64,000 nt of DNA from Candidatus Chlorohelix allophototropha (lineage in GTDB: Bacteria; Chloroflexota; Chloroflexia; Chloroheliales; Chloroheliaceae): positions 1,912,934-1,976,933 of the forward strand of contig NZ_CP128399.1 of the NCBI RefSeq assembly GCF_030389965.1, written 5' to 3'. Below the pieces are notes generated by a model that was not told the DNA's origin, did no database searches, and worked only from the letters and a program-made list of their open reading frames with translations. Both the position numbers and the translations under genes were made by a program. Below are positions 51,197 to 60,094 of the stretch, one piece after another (the stretch's first letter is position 1; each line of letters starts with the position of its first letter).

Positions 51197-52075
51197 CTAT
51201 TCTTTTATTTCACCGTCAGCTAAGGTTTCTTTACCTCGTTTACGCGCCTGACGTTGTGTTGAAGTAACCTCATTAACAACGCGCTTCTCATTATCGGTTT
51301 TAATTGCAGGAGAGTCGCTCGAATCAAATTTTGAGCCTAGAAAATTCATCAGCTCAATCGGAAGTGGGAAAATAATAGTTGAATTTTTCTCAACCGATAT
51401 TTCACTGAGGGTTTGCAAGTAACGTAATTGCATGGTTTGCTTTTCCTGCCCCATTATATGGGCGGCTTCTGCCAGTTTTTCACTTGCCATCAATTCGCCT
51501 TCTGCACTAATTATTTTAGCCCGTTTCTCGCGCTCGGCTTCTGCCTGTCGTGCCATTGCGCGTTGCATTGACTGGGGCAATTCTACATCTTTTACTTCGA
51601 CACTGGAAACCTTGATACCCCATGGTTCGGTTTGGGTGTCGATTATCTTCTGTAGTGACTCATTAATTTTATCACGGCGTGAGAGCAAGTCATCAAGATC
51701 AGATTGCCCGATAACGCTACGGAGGGTAGTTTGAGAAATTTGCAGGGTTGCCCGGATAAAATCAATGACGTTTACCACCGATTTGGTCGGATCGGCTACC
51801 CTGAAATATAACACCGCATTTACTTTAACCGATACGTTATCACGTGTGATGGTTTCCTGAGTTGGAACTTCCATTGTTACCGTGCGTAAGTCAACTTTAA
51901 CATAGCGATCAATTCCGAAAGGAATTATAAAAAACCAGCCCGGTCCTTTTACTCCTAGCAAACGCCCTAACCGGAAAATAACGCCCCTCTCGTACTCCTG
52001 AACAATTTTTAGGGAGCTGAAAAAGATTGAAATAATGACTATCAAAATTACCAGAAGGATAAGCGGAGTTTCCAT
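51197..52075 (-). CDS. Slipin (SPFH/band 7) membrane scaffold protein
   Basis: A 292-residue protein with an N-terminal membrane hairpin (LILLVILIVIISIFFSSL) and an SPFH domain: IVQEYERGVIFRLGRLLGVKGPGWFFIIP, YVKVDLRTVTMEVPTQ, WGIKVSSVEVKDVELPQSMQRAMARQAEAEREKRAKII. This is the slipin/stomatin type that organises membrane microdomains as oligomers. The usual NfeD partner is not next to it. A charged C-terminal tail of ~45 residues follows. Confidence 0.9.
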   Translation of the reverse strand: METPLILLVILIVIISIFFSSLKIVQEYERGVIFRLGRLLGVKGPGWFFIIPFGIDRYVKVDLRTVTMEVPTQETITRDNVSVKVNAVLYFRVADPTKSVVNVIDFIRATLQISQTTLRSVIGQSDLDDLLSRRDKINESLQKIIDTQTEPWGIKVSSVEVKDVELPQSMQRAMARQAEAEREKRAKIISAEGELMASEKLAEAAHIMGQEKQTMQLRYLQTLSEISVEKNSTIIFPLPIELMNFLGSKFDSSDSPAIKTDNEKRVVNEVTSTQRQARKRGKETLADGEIKE

Positions 52076-52130
52076 TGTGACCTTAAGCTCCTATAATTCA
52101 TTTTAGCAAGCAGATTACAAAACCACTATT

Positions 52131-53786
52131 TTACAAATACTTGATTATCAGATTTCGGAAGGGTAATTTAATCGTTTGTAATCTTTTCTTGTCTTCAGGA
52201 TCGAAACCACCCAGCATTTTGAAAACCACTACAAATATTATCACGCCTGCCACTACAACCCCAAATGTAACAAACCAATTTACCGGAAGTAGCAAGACCA
52301 GTATTTGTAAAGGAATGGCAAAGGCAAGGCTGGATTTTAGCACCTTCATAAAGAACCCCACCGGATACCGTAGCCCAAATTGGCGTTGCGCAATGAATAC
52401 CTGAATTGCTCTTGAGAGTACTGCCAACCCACCCATAACCAGAACTGCTACAATCGCCCCCAATTTCAGCAAAGCAACTAATGCCAGTAAAGGTCCGGTA
52501 AGGTAGGGCAAAAGTTGGGTGAATATAATCGCCCGGTATTTTTCATATACCATTAATATAATAGAAGGTATCACCAGCAATGACTCGCCGAAGGTCATAA
52601 TCACAGTAATTATCACCGACCAAGTAGCAGGAGTAAGCATGTCAGGGGTTAGCACTGCGTCACCACTCTGGCGCAACATTAATAATTGCAGCAGGTTACG
52701 CGCCAACACAATGAACCCTAACGCGCTTGGCACGAGTAAGAAAATTTGAATCCTTGTTAGGGTGGCATAAGCTACCTGAAGGTCTTTATGCCGCTCTTCC
52801 GCATAAATCGAAGAGAATAGAGGCATTTGCACCCCATTTAAGGGAGTCATCAAGTTTTTAAGTAAAGTTCTTATAAAAGTGTAAGTGATACGAACAATTG
52901 TAGCAGCTACAGCTTCGCGGAAATATACCAATACCACTACTGCAAAAGAATAATCCGAAAGTGAGTAGGATACATTCAGGAAATACATTAGGGTTGAGTA
53001 CTTTATAAAACGCCAACGCAGTTTTACTTTTTCTGCAAGATTCTGTTTCTCGGTAATGCCTCCGCCGCTTCCAACACTTTTCTTGCCAATCTCACGTGCT
53101 TCGTGTGAAGCAGTCCATGCTTGCCATGTAGCAATTACCACACTTACGATAGTAGTTAATAGCAGTGCGACTATAACTCCAAATACTTCCCATTTGAATA
53201 TCAGAATAAACACAAGAGTCAGAGAGGTATTGACAATAGTTACAGTTATATCAAGTATATTTGTGACTTTTTGCTTAAAAAAGCTGTATAGTACTTGGGT
53301 TGCTATATCATAAAAAGCTCCCAACACCAACAGCAACAAAATGAGGGAAAGATAGGCTCTGGCATATTGGGTTAAATCCAGCCATTGTGCCACCGTATCA
53401 GCGAATATCCCGAAAACGAGGCTTAAAACCGCTAGAATTGCCAGCTTGATTATGACTATATTAAAGATAAAGCGGCGTAGGTAAGTTCTGCCAAATTTGA
53501 CCTCAATTTCGCTCACAAAACGGGGCAATGACCTTTCAATACCTAGATCGGTCACGACTCCTAGTAGTGCAAGCGACGCGCTAATTGCCGCTAGGTCTAT
53601 ATAGGCGCTTCTCTTGAAATCCTTAATAATTACCAGAGAGACAACCAGTCCAAGCAAAGCTTTAGCAGGAAGAAAAATTATATTCCAGAAAAGCGCCCAG
53701 CCAGCCTTTTTTTGCAAAGAGGGTGGTTTTGGAGGTTTTGGGGAAGTGGCTTTTTGATCAGGCTGTTCTTTTAGGTCTGTTTGCAT
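52131..53786 (-). CDS. Wzx-like polysaccharide flippase (MOP superfamily)
   Basis: A 551-residue protein with about 14 hydrophobic segments starting near residue 30 (WALFWNIIFLPAKALLGLVVSLVIIKDF). The 1-in-12 pattern of long helices and internal repeat is that of MOP-family lipid-linked oligosaccharide flippases. A basic N-terminal tail is present. Its neighbours (ugd, FecR-like surface protein) support export of an acidic exopolysaccharide repeat unit. No Wzy-type polymerase is in the window. Confidence 0.8.
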   Translation of the reverse strand: MQTDLKEQPDQKATSPKPPKPPSLQKKAGWALFWNIIFLPAKALLGLVVSLVIIKDFKRSAYIDLAAISASLALLGVVTDLGIERSLPRFVSEIEVKFGRTYLRRFIFNIVIIKLAILAVLSLVFGIFADTVAQWLDLTQYARAYLSLILLLLVLGAFYDIATQVLYSFFKQKVTNILDITVTIVNTSLTLVFILIFKWEVFGVIVALLLTTIVSVVIATWQAWTASHEAREIGKKSVGSGGGITEKQNLAEKVKLRWRFIKYSTLMYFLNVSYSLSDYSFAVVVLVYFREAVAATIVRITYTFIRTLLKNLMTPLNGVQMPLFSSIYAEERHKDLQVAYATLTRIQIFLLVPSALGFIVLARNLLQLLMLRQSGDAVLTPDMLTPATWSVIITVIMTFGESLLVIPSIILMVYEKYRAIIFTQLLPYLTGPLLALVALLKLGAIVAVLVMGGLAVLSRAIQVFIAQRQFGLRYPVGFFMKVLKSSLAFAIPLQILVLLLPVNWFVTFGVVVAGVIIFVVVFKMLGGFDPEDKKRLQTIKLPFRNLIIKYL

Positions 53787-53790
53787 AAAT

Positions 53791-54675
53791 TCAGGCTGCT
53801 TCTATCAAGCTGCGCAAACGGGCGAGGTTTTCAATATCTTCCAGCCCTTCCTGTCCTTTGGGGGTTTCTAATACCTTTGGTATTTCGGCTAGTCGCACAT
53901 CATTCATTATAAAGCGGAAGGGTTCTAGACCCATTGCGCCTTGCCCAATATGCTCATGACGGTCAACCCGACTGCCCAGACCTTTTTTGCTGTCGTTCAT
54001 GTGAAAGGCTTTTAGCTTTTCTAAGCCGATATAGCGGTGAAATTGCGCCATTGTATCTTCATAGCCTTCCGGCGTTGTTAGGTCGTAACCGGCAGCAAAC
54101 ACATGGCAGGTATCAAAGCATACCCCAACTCGCTCAGGTCTTTTGAGCTTTTCGAAAATAGTACCCCAGTGCTCGAATCGATAACCTATAGCTGTACCTT
54201 GTCCGGCAGTCGTTTCCAGCAAAACCGTAACCTGTTCAATTCCGGGAATACCGGATTCACTGAATTCATCTATTACCCGGTTAAGCGCATCTGCCACCCG
54301 TTGCAACGCAAATTCTTCCCCGCTACCAACGTGTGAACCGGCATGTGTAACCAAATAGGGAATCCCTAGGATCGCGCAGCGAAGGAGTTCATCCTTAAAG
54401 GCAGTCTGCGACTTTTCCCAACCTTCTTCCAGCGGTGAAGCAAGGTTAATTAGATAGCTATCATGGCTTAAAATCGGTCCTACCTCGCTGGTACTGCGGG
54501 CATTCTGCCATGATGCAATCTCTGCCTCATTCAAGGGGCGGGATTGCCATTGGCGTTCATTTCTAGTAAATATTTGCATGGCGCTGCAACCCGCTTTTGC
54601 CGCTCTTTCAAAAGCTAAGTGTAAACCGCCCGCCACCGACATATGCGCCCCTATTAGCACACTGAATCCTTTCAA
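53791..54675 (-). CDS. nfo: Endonuclease IV (AP endonuclease)
   Basis: A 294-residue TIM-barrel enzyme that cuts DNA at abasic sites. IGAHMSVAGGLHLAFERAAKAGCSAMQIFTRN at the N-terminus, PYLVTHAGSHVG, LLETTAGQGTAIGYRFEHWG, GVCFDTCHVFAAGYDL and FHMNDSKKGLGSRVDRHEHIGQGAMG are all zinc-site motifs. It is complete. Its stop is 4 bp before the flippase start, so a repair gene heads the polysaccharide series. Confidence 0.96.
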   Translation of the reverse strand: MKGFSVLIGAHMSVAGGLHLAFERAAKAGCSAMQIFTRNERQWQSRPLNEAEIASWQNARSTSEVGPILSHDSYLINLASPLEEGWEKSQTAFKDELLRCAILGIPYLVTHAGSHVGSGEEFALQRVADALNRVIDEFSESGIPGIEQVTVLLETTAGQGTAIGYRFEHWGTIFEKLKRPERVGVCFDTCHVFAAGYDLTTPEGYEDTMAQFHRYIGLEKLKAFHMNDSKKGLGSRVDRHEHIGQGAMGLEPFRFIMNDVRLAEIPKVLETPKGQEGLEDIENLARLRSLIEAA

Positions 54676-54739
54676 ATTTTTATATGAACATTAGCATTAT
54701 AGCATAGCCACTTCATGACTTTTCACTTTAAAAATAAGA

Positions 54740-54777
54740 CCGCCGCCGGACAAGTAAGCTACTTATTCCGGCAGCGG
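54740..54777 (-). terminator. Intrinsic terminator of the B12-binding protein gene
   Basis: Stem CCGCCGCCGGA/TCCGGCAGCGG with one mismatch and a 16-nt loop. On the minus strand it is followed by CTTATTTTT. It lies 25 bp after the gene stop at 54803. Confidence 0.75.
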
Positions 54778-54802
54778 TTAGGGAAATGTTATGAGTTAAT
54801 AG

Positions 54803-55825
54803 TTATTTGAAAAGGTCTGGATAGAGAGCAAGCGCAATTTGCTCCACCCCTTCAGCAGCGCGAGGTCCGGGGCGATTGGTGAGATCGGCAATTACAGTTC
54901 GAATATTTTTGTTTTTTACTGCCGTAAGTTTATCCCAACCGGCGCGGGCGGTAACGGTGCTAATGGCAGCAGCATCATCCTTCACAAATCCGCCATCCCC
55001 AGAACTGAGAATAATAACCTGCGGATCGGCGGCAATTATCACTTCGTTTGTCAATTGGGGATAGGGGTTAGTTCCGGCAGGCGCAATATTTACCCCACCG
55101 GCTTTTTCAATCATATCGTTCAGGAAGGAACCGGCGGCAACCGTATAAAGGTCGCCAAGATCAAAGAAAACGGTTACCTTTTTGCTGGCATTTTTGACTT
55201 TGGAAGCTACATTATCAAGGCGATTCTGGAAATTCTTCGCCTCAGTATCACCCTTATCCGGCACACCGGCGGCTTTACCCACCAGTTTAATGTTAGCTAC
55301 TACTCCCGCCAAATCCTTTGGATCAAACACTATCACGTTTATGTTTCTTTGTTCAAGAGTCGGCACTACTGTTTTGAGGTGCAGGCTGGTAGCCAAAACC
55401 AAATCTGGGCTGAGGCTAATAACTTTCTCAAGATTAATATCGGCAAAGCTACCGACCTGCTCTTTTTTGGCAGCTTCCGGTGGATAGTTGGAAAACTGGT
55501 CAACCCCAACCACCTGCTCTGCTAAGCCTAGAGCATAAAGTATTTCAGTGCTGCTGGGTGCAAGCGAAACTATTTTCGTGGCAGCTTTAGCCAGCTTAAC
55601 AGTGCGTCCGGCATCGTCTTTCAACTCTAGCGGAAAGGTTGCAGCGGTAGTGGCAGCAGCGGTAGTGGTTAGAGCACTTGCAGTAGTAGCTGCCGAGGTG
55701 GTTGCAACTTTGGTTGTAGTAGTAGCCGGTACAGAAGTTGCGGTATTATCACCACAAGCAACGAGCAGCACCGTCAGAATTAGTAGAGCAGTGCCAAACC
55801 AACGAGTCAAATAGGATTTTTTCAA
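54803..55825 (-). CDS. btuF: BtuF-type vitamin B12-binding lipoprotein
   Basis: A 340-residue ABC-transporter substrate-binding protein (class III). A signal peptide ends in the lipobox LLVAC (C24), so Lgt would acylate it; a Thr/Ala-rich linker of ~45 residues follows. Domain: GRTVKLAKAATKIVSLAPSSTEILYALGLAEQVVGVDQFSNYPPEA, VLATSLHL and VNIAPAGTNPYPQLTNEVIIAADPQVIIL are typical of BtuF/FecB. The cobalamin riboswitch in its leader argues for B12 rather than siderophore. No permease or ATPase gene is adjacent. Confidence 0.85.
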   Translation of the reverse strand: MKKSYLTRWFGTALLILTVLLVACGDNTATSVPATTTTKVATTSAATTASALTTTAAATTAATFPLELKDDAGRTVKLAKAATKIVSLAPSSTEILYALGLAEQVVGVDQFSNYPPEAAKKEQVGSFADINLEKVISLSPDLVLATSLHLKTVVPTLEQRNINVIVFDPKDLAGVVANIKLVGKAAGVPDKGDTEAKNFQNRLDNVASKVKNASKKVTVFFDLGDLYTVAAGSFLNDMIEKAGGVNIAPAGTNPYPQLTNEVIIAADPQVIILSSGDGGFVKDDAAAISTVTARAGWDKLTAVKNKNIRTVIADLTNRPGPRAAEGVEQIALALYPDLFK

Positions 55826-55934
55826 GTCTCTTCCTCTTTCTAGCTCTGGGCGGGTTTCACGCCCGGTTTACACATCCAGAACTCATTGCCTTGAAAAAAG
55901 AGGAGATGCTAGCCAATAGCAACATTTTCGGGAA

Positions 55935-55967
55935 TTAAAAAAGCCCGGCAAATGTTGCGCTGGGCTT
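55935..55967 (-). terminator. Expression-platform terminator of the cobalamin riboswitch
   Basis: On the minus strand AAGCCC/GGGCTT closes a hairpin with GC-rich interior, followed by TTTTTT. It lies between the riboswitch and btuF, as expected if B12 binding ends transcription. Confidence 0.7.
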
Positions 55968-56013
55968 AAAGAATGATTCTGAGTTTACTTCTATTTAATC
56001 AATACATAGAAGT

Positions 56014-56175
56014 ATGACCCGTGCGTCCTCTCTCTCGAAGGCGTTCGCAACGGCACGATTAGGGACAGGCATTCTGGCTTTCGGGATGAACCGATTTACA
56101 GTAGCGGGACTGCGCCGGAATTTCACCGGACTTTCCCTGTGTCAATCTTCTGCTTGGCGGATTTGCACCGCGCCT
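56014..56175 (-). promoter_or_regulatory. Cobalamin riboswitch
   Basis: On the minus strand the conserved core is clear: GGTGCAAATCCGCC, then GGGAAAGTCCGGTGAAATTC, CGGCGCAGTCCCGCTACTG (the B12-box region), and AAGCCAGAATGCCTGTCCC. Order and spacing fit the B12 aptamer. It is ~190 bp upstream of btuF. B12 presumably represses. Confidence 0.93.
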
Positions 56176-56584
56176 ATTTTATTCAAAAGGCGAGAAGATA
56201 TTCCCTAATTGTATCTATATGCAAATTTAAATGAGCATTTCGGAAAACTGGGTTAATAATATCATCCGGTTTTGGGACTGTCAAACGATAAGTGGATAAT
56301 GGGCTGAATAAAACCAAACCCAAAAGGATATAGTACGTTCCTTCGGGTGGAATAGTTACTTTAGAAGCATAGCTGCCAATATGAAAGTTAGTTTGTTTCG
56401 TGCTATTTCTATCAAAGGGCTAAGCTTGGCTATCTTAATGCGGTAAATTGGCTTTGTATTACGCTTTGACTACTGCAAAATAAATCTGACAGTTGTAAAA
56501 TGAGATCAATCTTTTGTCTATGTACTTTGAGCCTTAATACCTGTTAATTGCAGAGTAATAGATTTGTTGGAATAGAGGGTAGCT
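56176..56584. other. Gap between riboswitch and methyltransferase
   Basis: AT-rich intergenic DNA holding the promoters of the divergent btuF leader and methyltransferase gene; no clear consensus or gene was seen. GAGGG precedes the methyltransferase ATG. Confidence 0.3.
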
Positions 56585-57415
56585 ATGAGCAACTTTAATA
56601 TAAATCATTATACTGAACTCAATCGGGAAGATTGGAATCGCGAGACGGCGCGTTATCAAGAGAAACACAAGGATAATTTGGTAGGTGCAAACGGTCTGTG
56701 GGGACCTATATTTGGCGTACCGAGAGAAAGCGAACTTCAGATATTGGGAGATGTAGCCGGTAAAAAGGTGCTTGAACTGGGGTGTGGTGGCGGGCAATGG
56801 TCGGCGAGATTGGCGAAACAGGGCGCACATGTTATCGGGCAAGATATCAGCGACAGTCAGGTAGAATTTGCACGACACGCCTTCAGTAAGCTTGAATTAT
56901 CTGTAGAGGCAAAGCTTGAATTTGTACAGGGTAATGCAGAAGATTTGAGTGAATGGCAGAATGAATTCTTTGATATTGTCTTCAGCAATTTCGGGGCAGT
57001 TGGGTTTGTAGATATAGTGCGTAGTTTCAAAGAGGTGGCGCGTGTGCTCAAAAAAGGTGGGCTTTTTGCTTTTAGCTGGCTCAATCCCTTTTTTGATTGC
57101 TTTGCTGATGATGGTGAAAATCAGCTTGAGATAGTGCGCAGCTATTTTGATCGTAGCCCCATGACCGCCGAAAGTGGTTGGAAAGATGGGGTTAGTACGC
57201 TTTACGTGCAATTTCACCATACCTATGGCGATTGGCAACGCGCTATCACTGCTGCGGGTTTGCTTTTAACCGACATTATTGAGCTTGAGCCACAGCGTGA
57301 ACGTTGGAGAGAGAGTACATGGACTAACGTACCTTGGTATAAGGTTTCGATGATACCATCTACCACAATCTGGCGTGCTAGAAAACCAAAAGTGCCCTTG
57401 AGCGCAATCTTTTAA
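56585..57415 (+). CDS. Class I SAM-dependent methyltransferase
   Basis: A 276-residue methyltransferase of the methyltransf_11 type. The SAM loop is VLELGCGGGQWSARLAKQG (residues ~63-80), the acidic end of strand 2 is IGQDIS, EFFDIVFSNFGAVGF is strand 4, and VLKKGGLFAFSW strand 5. Substrate unknown; family members modify small molecules such as quinones or natural products. It is monocistronic. The following 290-bp gap (57416-57706) contains no supported gene. Confidence 0.9.
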   Translation: MSNFNINHYTELNREDWNRETARYQEKHKDNLVGANGLWGPIFGVPRESELQILGDVAGKKVLELGCGGGQWSARLAKQGAHVIGQDISDSQVEFARHAFSKLELSVEAKLEFVQGNAEDLSEWQNEFFDIVFSNFGAVGFVDIVRSFKEVARVLKKGGLFAFSWLNPFFDCFADDGENQLEIVRSYFDRSPMTAESGWKDGVSTLYVQFHHTYGDWQRAITAAGLLLTDIIELEPQRERWRESTWTNVPWYKVSMIPSTTIWRARKPKVPLSAIF

Positions 57416-57706
57416 TCAAAGAACTGTTCAAGCGAGTAGGTTGGGAAGAATTAGATGACCAGCAAAAGTGTTAAAGAGCGCAGCCAACAAGCTTTGACCC
57501 TGCTTTTTCATGGTCGATATAGATAGTCGCTAATCCGGAAAAAGTAGATGGCGCTCACCTGACTGCGAAAACAACCTAAGACCTTTAAAAGGCTTTCGGC
57601 AGTTCCCTGTTGCAATAATCTGCCCCTCTATTAATTAAAACTTGCATCCCAAAAGAACAACATGCTATATTAATCACCAATTAATATATTATCAAAAGAG
57701 GTTATT

Positions 57707-58294
57707 TTGAAGATTTTACCCGTTACTCTTGAAGGAAGCTATGTAAGGCTAGAACCGTTGACGCATACTCATGCGGTGGATTTGTTCGAGGCAGCACAGA
57801 GCGATGAGGTTTGGCGTTATTTACCAGCCCCACGCCCAACCCGTTTAGAGGAAATAAACAACTTAATCGAGAGCGCCTTTGCTCTAAAAGTTGGGGGTAC
57901 CCAAATGCCCTTCGCTATCATTGATCGTGCTTCTAACCGGGCAATCGGCAGCACTCGCTATCTGGATATTCAACCAACTAACCGCAATCTGGAAATAGGC
58001 TGGACATGGTTAGGGCGTGATTACTGGCGCAGTCCCCGCAATACTGAGTGCAAGTATTTATTATTGCAACATGCTTTTGAGACTCAGCAAGCCATCCGCG
58101 TTTGCCTCAAAACCGACAAACGCAACCTGATTTCGCAAGCTGCGATTGAGCGGATTGGCGGCGTAAAAGAGGGTATTATGAGAAACCACATGATACTACA
58201 CGACGGTTATATCCGAGATTCGGTGTATTACAGCATTCTAGATAGTGAATGGGGGGCAGTCAAAGCCACCCTCGAAACATTCCTTAAGCGTTAA
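57707..58294 (+). CDS. GNAT family N-acetyltransferase
   Basis: A 195-residue acetyltransferase of the RimJ/RimL-like group. VRLEPLTHTHAVDLFEAAQ at the start, IGSTRYLDIQPTNRNLEIGWTWLGRDYWRSPRNTECKYLLLQHAFE (acetyl-CoA site, with family variation in the loop) and RVCLKTDKRNLISQAAIERIGGVKEGIMRNH are typical. It probably acetylates an amine or a small molecule. Start is TTG with GAGG upstream. Its stop converges with the DUF971 gene. Confidence 0.85.
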   Translation: MKILPVTLEGSYVRLEPLTHTHAVDLFEAAQSDEVWRYLPAPRPTRLEEINNLIESAFALKVGGTQMPFAIIDRASNRAIGSTRYLDIQPTNRNLEIGWTWLGRDYWRSPRNTECKYLLLQHAFETQQAIRVCLKTDKRNLISQAAIERIGGVKEGIMRNHMILHDGYIRDSVYYSILDSEWGAVKATLETFLKR

Positions 58295-58300
58295 TTCGGC

Positions 58301-58678
58301 TTATCGGCGCACAAGGCGGTGATTCTGGAACTTGCCGGGATTTTCCGCCATGCATTTGTCACATTCGCATAGAGCGCGCAACCAATCATAAGTATATAAC
58401 CCGGTATCGTGACCATCTTTCCAACTAGGGCGCAGCGCATACAGTCCAATTGGTTCGAGGCTCTCCAACACTGATTCATCAGCTTTTAGTTCTTGCACAA
58501 TATCGAGCCGACCCTTAGATCCCATCTCTCCGGCACACCCGGCGCATGGGCAATTCCAGCGCAAAGTCAAAAAGTTATTACGTCCGGCGTGCCCGTCATT
58601 CCACTGCACCAACATATAACTATCGGCACGTTTAAGTTCAATTTCAACCGGTTCTAAATAATCATAGTTTGAAGTCAT
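58301..58678 (-). CDS. DUF971 (GBBH-like N-terminal domain) protein
   Basis: A 125-residue protein with the DUF971 pattern: MLVQWNDGHAGRNNFLTLRWNCPCAGC near residues 22-48 and IGLYALRPSWKDGHDTGLYTYDWLRALCECDKC. The same fold forms the N-terminal zinc-binding part of gamma-butyrobetaine hydroxylase and is often fused to or beside the Fe-S carrier Mrp/ApbC. Four Cys (CPCAGC and CECDKC) probably bind a metal. No Mrp gene is adjacent. Confidence 0.85.
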   Translation of the reverse strand: MTSNYDYLEPVEIELKRADSYMLVQWNDGHAGRNNFLTLRWNCPCAGCAGEMGSKGRLDIVQELKADESVLESLEPIGLYALRPSWKDGHDTGLYTYDWLRALCECDKCMAENPGKFQNHRLVRR

Positions 58679-58737
58679 TTATTACCTCTTCTGACAAGGG
58701 ATTTTAGCTCTTTGCCTTTACTGCAAAGTGTTGTGTT

Positions 58738-59961
58738 TTACTTGGAGCCAAGTTGCTGCCCCAGAAAAGTACGTACCGTCTCCACCAAGAACGTACCACC
58801 CAGTTGTGATGGGCTGATTTCCTGCAAGGCTACTACCCTTTGCGGGGTAAGACTATAACGCCGAGCAATATCCAAGGATAAGCCCAAAATAGCGCGAGTT
58901 TGCTGCACCCCGGGTTGCTCATCTGGCGCACCCCAGCGAGCAATGCTAATCACAATATAATTCAACAGGTCGGAACCGTTATACTGACCTTTCCACTCGG
59001 TATTGAAAGGATCAACCCACCTTGAAGGAGCAGAATCGCTACCATGTATTGTAGAAGTTACTCCGGTTTCAGGGCAAATTAGAAATACAGGTGCTCCTAA
59101 CTCTTCTGCTCCAACATAATAATTAACCGAGTAACCGTTGGCGCTTTGCAATGCGGTTATCGAAATATTTTCCCGCGCCTGATACCCCGCTGCATCAAGA
59201 TTTAAATCATTTCGATCCGGGTTACTGCTGTCACCGACCGTATCGAGAATAACCAACAACTGCGGTCGAAAGGGGTTACGATCAGCCAGATAAGCCTGCG
59301 GTGAGGTGTTATCCGTTCGATCGGTAAGCACCGGCATTTCAACCGGAGTATAAACCGCAGTTCCAATTACCGGGGTTGGCGGCTTTTCTATCGGTGGCGT
59401 GAAGGTGGCAGCGAGGTTCATTATTTTTTCAATATTTTCGCCATAGCCCGTTCCCGGCACCGCCCATTTCCCGTTAAGGTCTGTCAGAACTTGCACAATC
59501 GGTAACTTCCAACCCTTTGCGGCAAAATAGCTACGCGCAGCTTTAAAGCGGGGGTCATATTGGCTGGCATTATTACGCTCATCGCTGGTAGTATATGCCA
59601 CCATATGCGCATAATGACAATTCACTGCCGCTGTCCAATCCGCAAAGGATAAGCCCTTGTACCATTTGCCATCTTCCTGCTTAAAAGCCCATTCACTAGT
59701 ATTGGGGTTAGTATTAGCCACTTCACCGGTTACACCGATACCCGCCATATTGCGGCGAGGGGGCTTGCTCCACCAACTGGTAAGATACCCGGTTTCATGG
59801 CACATCTGTGCTGCCAGTACATCTGCTCTTATGCCCCATTTTGATTCAAGGTCGTAATACGAATCTATTACTTCCAACGGGGCAGCAGGATTTCGTTGTG
59901 ATAAAAAGGCTTTATAAGCTTCACGGGAGACAGTTGAGCTACCCAGTATGGTCACGGACAT
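58738..59961 (-). CDS. Glucosaminidase with degenerate amidase-like domain, no signal peptide
   Basis: A 407-residue two-domain protein. Residues 15-190 resemble a glucosaminidase (GH73-like) fold: ESKWGIRADVLAAQMCHETGYLTSWWSKPPRRNMAGIGVTGE with the likely catalytic Glu in CHETG. Residues 225-405 have the order of an N-acetylmuramoyl-L-alanine amidase_2 domain (LLNYIVISIARWGAPDEQPGVQQTRAILGLSLDIARRYSLTPQRVVALQEISPSQ in outline), but the usual zinc His residues are replaced (VVALQEI instead of VVGHxEI). No export signal. It may be a phage-like lysin or a cytosolic peptidoglycan binder. Confidence 0.7.
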   Translation of the reverse strand: MSVTILGSSTVSREAYKAFLSQRNPAAPLEVIDSYYDLESKWGIRADVLAAQMCHETGYLTSWWSKPPRRNMAGIGVTGEVANTNPNTSEWAFKQEDGKWYKGLSFADWTAAVNCHYAHMVAYTTSDERNNASQYDPRFKAARSYFAAKGWKLPIVQVLTDLNGKWAVPGTGYGENIEKIMNLAATFTPPIEKPPTPVIGTAVYTPVEMPVLTDRTDNTSPQAYLADRNPFRPQLLVILDTVGDSSNPDRNDLNLDAAGYQARENISITALQSANGYSVNYYVGAEELGAPVFLICPETGVTSTIHGSDSAPSRWVDPFNTEWKGQYNGSDLLNYIVISIARWGAPDEQPGVQQTRAILGLSLDIARRYSLTPQRVVALQEISPSQLGGTFLVETVRTFLGQQLGSK

Positions 59962-60094
59962 TCAATTTCTCCTTTAAATTACCGATTCTCAGCCTAATAA
60001 TAATAACCGCACTTAACATAGTTGTAAATCTTAAAGACGGCACAGGTTAATTTTAATACAGATATGCTATAATTGAGCCAGTTAAACAACCATT

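Noticed and set aside
55548-55814. Plus-strand frame rich in Val and Ala opposite btuF
   Set aside because: It is the antisense of the Thr/Ala-rich linker of the lipoprotein.
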